Program-made: the position numbers and the translations under genes | Source: CAIJMI01 sp043798445 | Lineage (GTDB): Bacteria > Patescibacteriota > Microgenomatia > UBA10105 > UBA927 | Reading direction: 5' to 3' | Assembly (NCBI GenBank): GCA_043798445.1 | Contig: JAZDOQ010000026.1 | Location: forward strand, 1-50,903 | DNA length: 50,903 nt | In this document: positions 24,125-32,300 of the stretch, piece by piece | Layout: the number at the start of each line of letters is the position of its first letter | How positions within the stretch are numbered: the first letter of the stretch is position 1 | Notes under the pieces: model-generated | The model's input: the letters and a program-made list of their open reading frames with translations, nothing else | The model's database searches: none | What the model was told of the DNA's origin: nothing

Positions 24125-25312
24125 ATGGACAAAATTGAAGAAATCGTTACACGTGGTGTTGAAAATATTATCCCAAACAAGGATGCATTGAAGAAGATGC
24201 TTCAGTCTGGAAAGAAGCTCAATGTGTACCTTGGTATCGATCCAACAGCAACCAACATTCATGTTGGCCATGCTGTTCCACTTCGAAAATTGCAAGCCTT
24301 AGCAGAGCTAGGACATCATGTCACATTCCTTATCGGAGACTTCACCGCACTCATCGGTGACACATCGGATAAGGAGGGGGAGAGACCAGTCCTTACCAGT
24401 GAACAAATCGAGGCAAACTTCCAAACATACAAAAAACAGGCAAGCAGGATTTTGGACTTCTCAAAAATAACAGTACGGCACAACAGCGAATGGTTAAAAA
24501 AACTGACATTCACTGATATCGTCAAACTCACGCAGCACTTTTCGGCAGGAGAATTTGTCGGCAGGGAACTCATCAAGAAACGCCTGAACGAAGGCAAGAA
24601 GGTCGGCCTGCATGAGCTTCTGTACCCTGTGATGCAAGGATTTGACAGTTACTTTCTTGACACGGACATCCAGCTTGGCGGAACGGATCAGACATTCAAC
24701 ATGCAGGCAGGACGGACACTTCAGAAAGATATGCGTAACAAAGAATCCTGCATCATAGCAAACGGATTTCTTGAAGGGACTGACGGACGGAAAATGAGCA
24801 AATCCTGGAACAATGCTCTCTGGCTGACTGATATGCCAACTGACATGTACGGAAAAATCATGTCTCTTAAAGATGAACTTATTGAACAATATTTTCTTCT
24901 GGCAACAAATACACCGCTTGAACAGATTGCAGAGATTAAAAAGCGATTGAAGTCAGGCGAAAATCCCATGATCGTCAAAAAAGAACTTGCGTTCATTATG
25001 GTAACGGAACTGCATTCTAAAAAGGACGCGGAGATTGCACAAACATCATTTGAATCCATGTTTCAAAAAAGGGCACCAAGCTCGGCAGACGTGCCGGAGT
25101 TTAAAACGAAAGAAACACACTGGAAACTTGCTGACCTATTGGTCGCAACAGGAATGGTCACAAGCAAATCCGAAGGTAGACGATTAATCGAACAGGATGC
25201 CATTGAAATTAATGGCATTGGTATAAAATTCCAAACTGCCGACGTTACTGTCAAATCTCATGATATAATCAAAGTCGGTAAAAAGAAGTTTGTGAAAATA
25301 CATATCATATGA
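24125..25312 (+). CDS. tyrS: Tyrosyl-tRNA synthetase
   Basis: This class I synthetase charges tRNA-Tyr. The 395-aa protein has the HIGH-type motif HVGH (residues 46-49, in NIHVGHAVPL), the tyrosine-site region YPVMQGFDSYFLDTDIQLGGTDQ, KMSKS near residues 222-226, and a C-terminal S4 RNA-binding domain (from about 325: WKLADLLVATGMVTSKSEGRR). AAGGAG lies 8 nt before the ATG. The 47-nt gap to the MetE-like gene has only a weak -10-like TATAGT, so transcription probably comes from the T-box promoter. A Tyr T-box ahead of tyrS is a classical pairing; the intervening tRNA and methyltransferases are the novelty. Confidence 0.97.
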   Translation: MDKIEEIVTRGVENIIPNKDALKKMLQSGKKLNVYLGIDPTATNIHVGHAVPLRKLQALAELGHHVTFLIGDFTALIGDTSDKEGERPVLTSEQIEANFQTYKKQASRILDFSKITVRHNSEWLKKLTFTDIVKLTQHFSAGEFVGRELIKKRLNEGKKVGLHELLYPVMQGFDSYFLDTDIQLGGTDQTFNMQAGRTLQKDMRNKESCIIANGFLEGTDGRKMSKSWNNALWLTDMPTDMYGKIMSLKDELIEQYFLLATNTPLEQIAEIKKRLKSGENPMIVKKELAFIMVTELHSKKDAEIAQTSFESMFQKRAPSSADVPEFKTKETHWKLADLLVATGMVTSKSEGRRLIEQDAIEINGIGIKFQTADVTVKSHDIIKVGKKKFVKIHII

Positions 25313-25413
25313 ACTTTTTTAGAAAACATCAGGTGTTTTGGAAAGTGATTGTTGTTATCGCATCCTTAGCGCTTGTCGCAACATCATTTATTCCATTATT
25401 ATCCATTCGATAA
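25309..25413 (+). CDS. 34-aa single-pass membrane peptide
   Basis: The ATG overlaps the tyrS stop (ATGA). The peptide begins MNFFRKHQVFWK, continues as one hydrophobic helix (VIVVIASLALVATSFIPLL) and ends SIR. The basic-inside, hydrophobic-outside layout and the coupled start favour a real gene rather than chance. recG starts 10 nt after its stop, so it bridges the tyrS and recG units. No function is known to me. Confidence 0.6.
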   Translation: MNFFRKHQVFWKVIVVIASLALVATSFIPLLSIR

Positions 25414-25423
25414 TTAAAAACTC

Positions 25424-27472
25424 ATGACCCTATCCTCATCTTCGCCTGTACAATATGTACCGAGGATTGGTCCTGCGATGGCCAAAAAACTTGAACATCT
25501 TGGCATTCTCACCGTCAGGGACCTTCTGTATCACACACCATTTCGCTATAACGACTTTTCAAATACGACACACATTACAAGTCTTCACCCGGGAATGACT
25601 GCAAGTGTGAACGGTGTCGTCAAGCAGATCAAAAACATTTTTACCAAAACAGGTAAAAAAATCCAGGAAGCCGTCGTCACTGACGATACCGGTAGCATTA
25701 GTGTCATTTGGTTTAATCAGCTCTATTTGCCGAAAATCATCCATGCCGATGACGCAATCTCCCTTTCAGGTACCGTCGGATTCTTTGGCAATAAGCTTGC
25801 CATCGAGTCACCTGAATATGAACTCATCACACCAGATAAACCGCATCTCCATACCGGCCGTGTAGTACCAATCTATCCTGAAACTGCCGGAATAACGTCG
25901 AAGTGGTTACGATCACGCATCTATTTTTTGTTGACTGAGTATGATTCACTCGTGCATGAGTATCTTCCGGAAGTTATCCGAAAGGAATACACATTACCAC
26001 CGCTTGAAGAAGCCATGCGAACCGTCCATTTCCCGTCAACTGTCAAGGAAGGGGAGTTTGCTGAGCGGAGACTGGCGTTTGATGAGATCGTCCTCATGCA
26101 ATGTATGTCCTTTGAACAAAAACGTATCTGGGAGGAAACAAAACGTGCTTTCGCATTTAGCATCACTCAAAATATAAAAGATGAATTTATCAACTCGTTA
26201 CCATTTTGCCTCACAAACGATCAAACAACAGCATTAAATGCTATACTTCATGATCTTTCAAAAACCATTCCAATGAACCGACTTCTTGAAGGAGATGTTG
26301 GAAGCGGTAAAACTGTTGTTGCCGCCGCCGCCATGCTTGCCGCATCAAAAAATGGCTATCAATCCATTCTCATGGCACCAACGCAAATCCTGGCTGATCA
26401 GCACTACAAAACGATTTCCTCTCTTCTCACACCGCGTGGTATCACCGTTGAACTGATTGTTGGCGGCACCAAGCAGGACATATCCAAACAAAAGAAAACC
26501 GATATTATCATCGGTACGCATGCACTCCTTGAACAATCAGTAAATTTTTCACATGTCGGGCTTATCGTCATTGATGAACAACAACGGTTTGGCGTGTATC
26601 AACGGGCACTTCTTCGTTCAAAAAGCCCTTCTGACATGACGCCACATCTCTTGACCATGACGGCTACACCAATTCCACGAACGCTTGCCCTTACCATGTA
26701 CGGCAATCTTAGCCTTTCAACACTCAAAGAAATGCCAATCGGCAGACTACCTATTAAAACATGGGTTGTTGCTGCGCAAAAACGGGAATCAGCATATACA
26801 TGGATAGAAAAAGAAATAAAAGCTCATAATTCACAAGCCTTTATCATTTGTCCGTTTATTGAAGAATCAGAATCGATAATCTCTGTCAAAGCGGCAACGA
26901 AAGAATTTGAATATCTGAAAACCCACATATTCACAGATCTATCCGTTCAACTTCTTCATGGCAGAATGAAACAAACAGATAAAACGAACCTTCTTGATGA
27001 TTTCAGGTCAGGAAAAACTAACGTGCTCGTTTCAACACCCGTTGTTGAAGTCGGTATCGACATTCCAAACGCAACAATCATGATGATTGAAGGAGCGGAA
27101 CGATTTGGATTATCTCAACTTCATCAATTACGCGGCCGTGTAGGGAGAGGTGATAAACAATCCTACTGTTTGCTGTTCACGGAAACCGGTGATGAAAAAA
27201 CAACGAATAGACTCAAAATTCTTGAAACCATCCATAACGGTCCGGAACTTGCGGAACACGATATGCGCATTCGCGGTCAAGGAGATCTGTTCGGAAGCAG
27301 ACAACACGGCATCCCGGCAATGGTGTATTCAGCCCTTGCCGACGACCAAATCCTGAATGATTCACGCGAGGTTGTCGCTCGGCTTACCACAAGCGATCCA
27401 ACGTTTATTTCATTTCCCCACTTGAGAGAACGCCTCAATGAGAGTAAAATACAGAATATTGCACAAGATTAG
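25424..27472 (+). CDS. recG: ATP-dependent DNA helicase RecG
   Basis: RecG remodels stalled forks and branched recombination intermediates. The 682-aa protein has the N-terminal wedge/OB domain (YVPRIGPAMAKKLEHLGI, TDDTGSISVIWFNQ). The SF2 motor follows: Walker A GDVGSGKT (about residue 290), DEQQRFGVYQ (motif II), TATPIPRTLAL (motif III), then VVEVGIDIPNATIMMIEGAERFG and QLRGRVGRG (motifs V/VI). The C-terminal TRG region (HDMRIRGQGDLFGSRQHG) is intact. Motif II reads DEQQ rather than the common DEQH. The start fits the family. Confidence 0.96.
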   Translation: MTLSSSSPVQYVPRIGPAMAKKLEHLGILTVRDLLYHTPFRYNDFSNTTHITSLHPGMTASVNGVVKQIKNIFTKTGKKIQEAVVTDDTGSISVIWFNQLYLPKIIHADDAISLSGTVGFFGNKLAIESPEYELITPDKPHLHTGRVVPIYPETAGITSKWLRSRIYFLLTEYDSLVHEYLPEVIRKEYTLPPLEEAMRTVHFPSTVKEGEFAERRLAFDEIVLMQCMSFEQKRIWEETKRAFAFSITQNIKDEFINSLPFCLTNDQTTALNAILHDLSKTIPMNRLLEGDVGSGKTVVAAAAMLAASKNGYQSILMAPTQILADQHYKTISSLLTPRGITVELIVGGTKQDISKQKKTDIIIGTHALLEQSVNFSHVGLIVIDEQQRFGVYQRALLRSKSPSDMTPHLLTMTATPIPRTLALTMYGNLSLSTLKEMPIGRLPIKTWVVAAQKRESAYTWIEKEIKAHNSQAFIICPFIEESESIISVKAATKEFEYLKTHIFTDLSVQLLHGRMKQTDKTNLLDDFRSGKTNVLVSTPVVEVGIDIPNATIMMIEGAERFGLSQLHQLRGRVGRGDKQSYCLLFTETGDEKTTNRLKILETIHNGPELAEHDMRIRGQGDLFGSRQHGIPAMVYSALADDQILNDSREVVARLTTSDPTFISFPHLRERLNESKIQNIAQD

Positions 27473-27498
27473 TGATGTGCAGGTATTTTTAAGAACCT

Positions 27499-27699
27499 AT
27501 GACACCACTACCAAAACGAAGACATTCTACGAGGCGCGGAGGCAAACGCAAGGCCGCAATCAAACTACGCATCACAGCTTTTGGCCTATGCAGTCATTGC
27601 CATAAACCGAAGCAGCCACATACCATTTGTCCACGTTGCGGATTCTACGACGGTAAAGAGGTACAAAAACAAAAAGTGAAAAAAACTAAGAAAAAATAA
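27499..27699 (+). CDS. rpmF: Ribosomal protein bL32, zinc-binding form
   Basis: The 66-aa protein has the L32 start (PLPKRRHSTRRGGKRKA) and four Cys at 31, 34, 44 and 47 (CSHC...CPRC) forming a zinc ribbon, ending with FYDGKEV and a Lys-rich tail. A -10-like TATTTT at 27484-27489 lies 9 nt before the ATG. It is the first gene of the rpmF-nusB-rnc-rpsP-khpA-trmD run. Confidence 0.95.
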   Translation: MTPLPKRRHSTRRGGKRKAAIKLRITAFGLCSHCHKPKQPHTICPRCGFYDGKEVQKQKVKKTKKK

Positions 27700-27715
27700 C
27701 GTTATATCAATCCTT

Positions 27716-28066
27716 GTGAAGACCGCTCAAGACCCCAGGCATCAACATCGAATCAACAACATGCAGCATTTGTTTGCGCACAGCTTTGGAAACGAAACTG
27801 AAGCAAAAAAAATTGAAAACATGCTTTCGCATCTTCCAGATATCGACAACATGATAGCTGTTGCTGCACCGGAATGGCCCATTGATAAAATTGCAAAAAT
27901 CGATCTTGCCATCCTCCGGCTTTCACTCTTTGAAATGACGGAACGTAAAGAAACACCTATAAAGGTTGTTATTGATGAAGCGGTTGAGCTAGCTAAAGCG
28001 TATGGAAATCCAAACAGCGCAAAATTTATCAACGGCGTCCTTGGGACTATTGTCCAAACCCTATGA
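27716..28066 (+). CDS. nusB: Transcription antitermination factor NusB
   Basis: NusB binds boxA RNA with NusE/S10 in rRNA antitermination. The 116-aa protein is shorter than typical (about 140), starting close to the first conserved helix (HQHRINNMQHLFAHSFG). The conserved C-terminal part LAILRLSLFEM...VVIDEAVELAKAYG...FINGVLGTIV is clear. The start is GTG 27716. Its stop overlaps the rnc start (ATGA). Confidence 0.92.
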   Translation: MKTAQDPRHQHRINNMQHLFAHSFGNETEAKKIENMLSHLPDIDNMIAVAAPEWPIDKIAKIDLAILRLSLFEMTERKETPIKVVIDEAVELAKAYGNPNSAKFINGVLGTIVQTL

Positions 28067-28749
28067 CATTTAAAGAACTGCAACAAACAATCGGTGTACC
28101 ATTCAAAAGTCAGGAATTGCTGAAAAATGCATTCTACCACCGCTCATATCTCAATGAAGCAAAACATATTCAACACTCTAATGAGCGTTTGGAATTTTTA
28201 GGAGACGCAATTCTTTCCTTCTGTACATCACGGTTTCTTTATGAGACCTACCCTGACTACCCCGAAGGAACCCTCACAAACATCCGTTCAAGTCTTGTGA
28301 AAACAAAAACATTAGGAGAAACCGCACAAACACTAGGATTTGGCGATTTATTGTTTTTAAGTCATGGAGAAGAAGAATCAGGCGGACGAAACAACATGTC
28401 GCTTCTTGCTGATTCATTTGAAGCATTTTTGGGCGCACTCTTTCTTGACCAGGGAATCGATGCGGCAAAACAATTCCTCTCGACGTACCTATTTCAAAAA
28501 ACAGCCACCATTGTGGAAGCAAAATCATACATTGATTACAAAAGTCTGCTGCAGGAAATCATTCAAGGGGAAACCAAAATTTCTCCAACATATACAGTGT
28601 CTAATAGCGAAGGACCGGACCATAATAGAATATTTTACATTGACGCACATATCGGTACCAGAAAACTCGGTGAGGGAAAAGGGAAATCAAAACAGGAAGG
28701 TGAGCAGGCAGCAGCTCTTGATGCGCTTGAGAAGATGGGTGAAATATGA
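28063..28749 (+). CDS. rnc: Ribonuclease III
   Basis: RNase III cuts double-stranded RNA in rRNA and mRNA processing. The 228-aa protein has the signature NERLEFLGDAIL (residues 40-51, E44 and D48), the second acidic motif in DSFEAFLGALFLD, and a C-terminal dsRNA-binding domain (DYKSLLQEIIQG to EGEQAAALDALEKMG). It is translationally coupled to nusB. Confidence 0.97.
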   Translation: MTFKELQQTIGVPFKSQELLKNAFYHRSYLNEAKHIQHSNERLEFLGDAILSFCTSRFLYETYPDYPEGTLTNIRSSLVKTKTLGETAQTLGFGDLLFLSHGEEESGGRNNMSLLADSFEAFLGALFLDQGIDAAKQFLSTYLFQKTATIVEAKSYIDYKSLLQEIIQGETKISPTYTVSNSEGPDHNRIFYIDAHIGTRKLGEGKGKSKQEGEQAAALDALEKMGEI

Positions 28750-28755
28750 TATTCT
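28727..28755 (+). promoter_or_regulatory. Leaderless promoter of rpsP inside rnc
   Basis: TTGAGA (28727-28732), a 17-bp spacer and TATTCT (28750-28755), with 8 nt to the ATG at 28764. The -35 box lies in the last codons of rnc. Confidence 0.55.
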
Positions 28756-28763
28756 AGCTACCT

Positions 28764-28997
28764 ATGGTTAAAATAAAGTTAACACAGACAGGGTCAAGAA
28801 ACAGAAAAACGTACCGCATCGTCGTCATGGAAGAGGGGAAACGACGGGATGGACGGAATATTGAAATCCTCGGATCATACAACCCACTCGTTACACCGCC
28901 ACAGCTCATTATTAAAGAAGACCGATTGCAGTACTGGCTTTCTGTTGGTGCGCAGGAAACAGACGGCGTAAAAAATATCCTCGCAAAGAAATCATGA
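28764..28997 (+). CDS. rpsP: Ribosomal protein bS16
   Basis: The 77-aa protein has the S16 pattern VKIKLTQTGSRNRKTYRIVVME, then RRDGRNIEILGSYNP and DRLQYWLSVGAQ. It is a normal-length 30S protein needed for early assembly. Its stop overlaps the start of the KH-domain gene. Confidence 0.97.
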   Translation: MVKIKLTQTGSRNRKTYRIVVMEEGKRRDGRNIEILGSYNPLVTPPQLIIKEDRLQYWLSVGAQETDGVKNILAKKS

Positions 28998-29263
28998 AAG
29001 ACACACTGATTTTTCTTGTTTCCAAAATTGTTGATCATCCTGAAGATATTCTGGTTGAAATCAATAAGGAAGAAACCCGTGATATACTTGTTCTCCACGT
29101 CCATCCTGATGACATGGGAAAAGTTATCGGCAAACAAGGACGCATCATACGGGCACTTCGCGACCTCATTAAACTCATGGCAGCGAAACGAAACAGTTAC
29201 GTTGATATTGAATTATTTGAAGAACTAATACAGGAATCCCCAGTTTCTGTTGATACAAAGTAA
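28994..29263 (+). CDS. khpA: KH-domain RNA-binding protein KhpA
   Basis: The 89-aa single KH domain has its RNA-binding loop GKQG at residues 46-49 in GKVIGKQGRIIRALRDLI. It is about ten residues longer at the C-terminus than the usual 76-80 aa. KhpA (YlqC) proteins lie between rpsP and rimM-trmD in many bacteria and bind diverse RNAs; here trmD follows directly without rimM. Confidence 0.92.
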   Translation: MKDTLIFLVSKIVDHPEDILVEINKEETRDILVLHVHPDDMGKVIGKQGRIIRALRDLIKLMAAKRNSYVDIELFEELIQESPVSVDTK

Positions 29264-29269
29264 GAATAC

Positions 29270-29944
29270 ATGTATATAACCATTCTGACACTATTTCCTG
29301 ACATGTTCCGCGGCCCCTTTGACATGTCGATCATCAATCGTGCCATACAAAAAGGCGTTGTTTCCATCAAGTACGTGAATATCCGCGATTTTGCAACAGA
29401 TAAACACAAGAGTGTTGACGATCACCCATACGGTGGGGGGGCTGGCATGATTCTCCGCGTTGACGTAGTTTCTAAGGCCATCGACCACGCGAAAACACTC
29501 CATCCAAACACAAACACGAAAACTATCCTCATGGATCCGCAAGGAAAACAATTTAGCCAGCGGTATGTAAAACAGATGGCAACCGTTGATCACCTTATTT
29601 TGCTTTGCGGTCATTACGAAGGTGTTGATGAACGTATTAGAACGCTCGTTGACGACGAATTCTCCATCGGCGATTATGTATTAACCTGCGGAGAGCTGCC
29701 GGCAATGGTGATTGTTGATACGGTTGTCCGACTTCTCCCCGGGGTCCTCAAAAAAGAAGGCGTCACGACAAACGAATCATTTGAAGACAATCTTCTTGAA
29801 TACCCGCAATACACAAAACCCGATATTTTTAACGGATTAGCCGTTCCTGACATCCTACGTTCCGGCAATCATAGCAAAATTCTTGAATGGCAAAAAAAAG
29901 AAGCAATAAAACGAACGTCAACGAAACGTCCTGACCTTACCTAA
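29270..29944 (+). CDS. trmD: tRNA (guanine-N1-)-methyltransferase TrmD
   Basis: TrmD makes m1G37 in tRNAs with G36, preventing +1 frameshifts. The 224-aa SPOUT protein has DHPYGGGAGMILR, the knotted cofactor site LLCGHYEGVDERI and DEFSIGDYVLTCGELPAM, and a C-terminal domain (EYPQYTKPDIFNGLAVPDIL). The N-terminus MYITILTLFPDMF is standard. Its stop overlaps the stop of the convergent pilO gene. Confidence 0.97.
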   Translation: MYITILTLFPDMFRGPFDMSIINRAIQKGVVSIKYVNIRDFATDKHKSVDDHPYGGGAGMILRVDVVSKAIDHAKTLHPNTNTKTILMDPQGKQFSQRYVKQMATVDHLILLCGHYEGVDERIRTLVDDEFSIGDYVLTCGELPAMVIVDTVVRLLPGVLKKEGVTTNESFEDNLLEYPQYTKPDIFNGLAVPDILRSGNHSKILEWQKKEAIKRTSTKRPDLT

Positions 29945-30690
29945 GGAGCAAACGGATCACTGGTCACCGGTTCAGTCTGAATTGTTGCGCTGCCCGGAGC
30001 AACCATCACTTCAGGCGTTAACAAGGGAAATGACGCAACCTTGTCCAGTATTTCAATTTCCTCAGCGCTTAGCGTTTTTAACGGATCAGTCACTTTCCCA
30101 AGTTGTTTTGGATCAGGAACATAATAGGCATCCATCGTGAGTGTTGACTTGGTAATACCGGATTTCGTATCAAAAAGAAGATCAAAACTTCGTACCCTAA
30201 AAAACCGCCGGATTTTCACTGCTTGATCCACAACATTGCGGACCCGGTTAATTTCTCCTTCAATCACGATTGAAAAAGGAACAATGTTCACACCAATTTT
30301 TTGTTCATCAACCGACAATTTGCCTGCAGAATCTGTTGCAACAGAACCAACGTGACCTAATGACACTGCGGTAACAGTAACACCCTCACGTGCCGTTAAT
30401 GCGTCAACCGTTGAAAACAACGAACCTAATGACTTATCCGCCGGCACTGCAGCGATAGCCGCTTTTGCGTATGAAGTGAGCATATCAACATCCAGTTCAT
30501 CAAGTACACGTTTCTTTTCCTCAAGTGTTTTTACCAATGTTCGAAGCGATTGTGTCTCCTGAAAAAACCTGATGGTCATCGTAACTCCGGGGATGATACC
30601 TGCAAACAATGCGATGCAACAAAATACAATAACGGTTCCCGAGACAACAAAGCTTTGATACATGCGCAAAAATCGTCGTATTGCTCTCAT
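29941..30690 (-). CDS. pilO: Type IV pilus assembly protein PilO-like
   Basis: The 249-aa protein has a short cytoplasmic N-terminus, one membrane helix (about residues 12-36), a coiled-coil stretch (TQSLRTLVKTLEEKKRVL) and an extracytoplasmic ferredoxin-like part, as in PilO/GspM. It is the last gene of the pilM-pilN-pilO set, 16 nt after pilN. The assignment rests on topology and gene order more than on motifs. In monoderm bacteria it forms the alignment complex between PilM and the pilus machinery. Confidence 0.8.
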   Translation of the reverse strand: MRAIRRFLRMYQSFVVSGTVIVFCCIALFAGIIPGVTMTIRFFQETQSLRTLVKTLEEKKRVLDELDVDMLTSYAKAAIAAVPADKSLGSLFSTVDALTAREGVTVTAVSLGHVGSVATDSAGKLSVDEQKIGVNIVPFSIVIEGEINRVRNVVDQAVKIRRFFRVRSFDLLFDTKSGITKSTLTMDAYYVPDPKQLGKVTDPLKTLSAEEIEILDKVASFPLLTPEVMVAPGSATIQTEPVTSDPFAP

Positions 30691-30706
30691 ATAGGTTGTA
30701 TGTCTT

Positions 30707-31249
30707 TCAGAGTACTATCACATACGTAAATCCCAATGTTACCGTTCCATCTTTATCCAGCACAATGGAAGTAATGGTTGGATTTTTGATTTTGTTTTCA
30801 TTTGTCAGCTGAACGACAGTCTTTATTATATCGATCGCTTCTTCAAGATGTTGCGCGTCAACACCGATACGAATCAAGCTTCCGTCTCCTAAAGAGAATG
30901 ATGTCAAACGGGGAGGGGATGCAATGAGCAGTGTTGTGTCAATATACGGAGCAATAGAAACCTGAAACTGCATGATTTTCATCAAGGAAGTAACACGTGC
31001 CCGGAGCGCCAACAACATGGCTTCTTTTGTCATATTGTTCTGAACAGAAGAATACAGCGCTTGCCGCTGACGATCAAGAGATTGCTCTTGAAACCGAATA
31101 ATAATAAAAACAACGAGTGTGACAACACCAACGCCAAAAAGAAAAGAGAGCAGCACATACCGAGCCACCCGAAGATATCGTTCCATCAAGGATAATGTTG
31201 GGGAGTACGTCACTTGGGTTTGAAATAAATTAATCGGATGTTTTTCCAT
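30707..31249 (-). CDS. pilN: Type IV pilus assembly protein PilN-like
   Basis: The 180-aa protein begins MEKHPINLFQTQ. The INLF-type cytoplasmic motif is what PilN uses to dock in PilM. A membrane helix (about residues 30-52), a helical stalk and a ferredoxin-like domain (LTSFSLGDGSLIRIGVDA onward) follow. ATG 31249 was chosen because the INLF motif sits next to it; the longer in-frame extension overlaps pilM. Confidence 0.82.
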   Translation of the reverse strand: MEKHPINLFQTQVTYSPTLSLMERYLRVARYVLLSFLFGVGVVTLVVFIIIRFQEQSLDRQRQALYSSVQNNMTKEAMLLALRARVTSLMKIMQFQVSIAPYIDTTLLIASPPRLTSFSLGDGSLIRIGVDAQHLEEAIDIIKTVVQLTNENKIKNPTITSIVLDKDGTVTLGFTYVIVL

Positions 31250-31259
31250 ACAACTTTTT

Positions 31260-32282
31260 TTATGACCTGATGGCAAGTCCAACTGCAACGGCAAATAACG
31301 GCCCTTCTGCTGATAACACGGCAAATCGTGCTTCCTTCTGAATACCAATCCAAGGATTCGCAAGTTGTGTTTCTATATTCACGCTTTCAGTCATAAACGA
31401 AACGATACCAGGCAGTTTTGCGCTTCCTCCTGATAAAACAATAGCTTCAATGCGTTCATTTGCGTATTTTTCTCCAAAAAATGCGATGGCGCGCTTAATT
31501 TCATTCATAATCGTTGCCATAATTGGTTCCATTGCCACAATCAACTTCCCTTCCAGAAGCTCCTTTTGTAATCCATATGTTTTTTTGTATTCCTCCGCCT
31601 GGACAACAGTGAAATCCAGCGATTGAGACAGTGCACGGGATAATGCTTCACCGCCTGCGCTTATTGACCGGGTAAATGCAATAACCCCGCCATGAAGAAT
31701 CGTCATATCGGTAGTCTGTGCTCCTATTGACACAAGCATAACGTTTTTCACCATAGACACGGATGCTGCGATTGCTCTTGCACTGGCAATAATTTCTGTT
31801 TCAGCAAACGCAGGAACTAAATCAGCAAGCTCTAAAATTGTCATATAGCGTTCAATAAGCGCTTTCGGCGCCGCAATCAAGAGTACTTCCATTTTTCCAT
31901 TTGCCGTTGTCTTTGCATCCCGAAGAATCGTAAAATCCATGTTTACCTGATCCAATGGGAGAGGAATATATTGTTCTGCTTCCCACTGGATTGCTGAGGT
32001 AAGTTCCCTATTTGACAATTGCGGCACTTCAATAACCCGTGTAAACACCTGAGATTCCGGAAGTGCGATGTTTACTTTATCAGATTTTGCACCCGTTTCT
32101 TTTACTAATTGTTTAATAACATACGCAATTGCCTCAAAGTCAGCGGTGAGTGTAGAGGATAATGCTTTTGAAGGTGTCGGCATACTACCTGCAGAAAGCA
32201 AGGTACGAATATTTTTTTCTTGCGCAATTTCAATCAGTTTAATACTGTGTGTACCGACATCAATTCCTAAAATGCTTTCCAT
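31260..32282 (-). CDS. pilM: Type IV pilus assembly protein PilM
   Basis: The 340-aa protein is actin/FtsA-like. It has phosphate-1 loop LGIDVGTHSIKLIEI (residues 4-18), the PilM segment IEVPQLSNRELTSAIQWEAEQYIPLPLDQV, phosphate-2 MLVSIGAQTTDMTI and the adenosine motif IVLSGGSAKLPG. It forms a cytoplasmic ring that recruits PilN. It is 10 nt upstream of pilN. Confidence 0.95.
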   Translation of the reverse strand: MESILGIDVGTHSIKLIEIAQEKNIRTLLSAGSMPTPSKALSSTLTADFEAIAYVIKQLVKETGAKSDKVNIALPESQVFTRVIEVPQLSNRELTSAIQWEAEQYIPLPLDQVNMDFTILRDAKTTANGKMEVLLIAAPKALIERYMTILELADLVPAFAETEIIASARAIAASVSMVKNVMLVSIGAQTTDMTILHGGVIAFTRSISAGGEALSRALSQSLDFTVVQAEEYKKTYGLQKELLEGKLIVAMEPIMATIMNEIKRAIAFFGEKYANERIEAIVLSGGSAKLPGIVSFMTESVNIETQLANPWIGIQKEARFAVLSAEGPLFAVAVGLAIRS

Positions 32283-32300
32283 AGGCAGGCAATATATACG

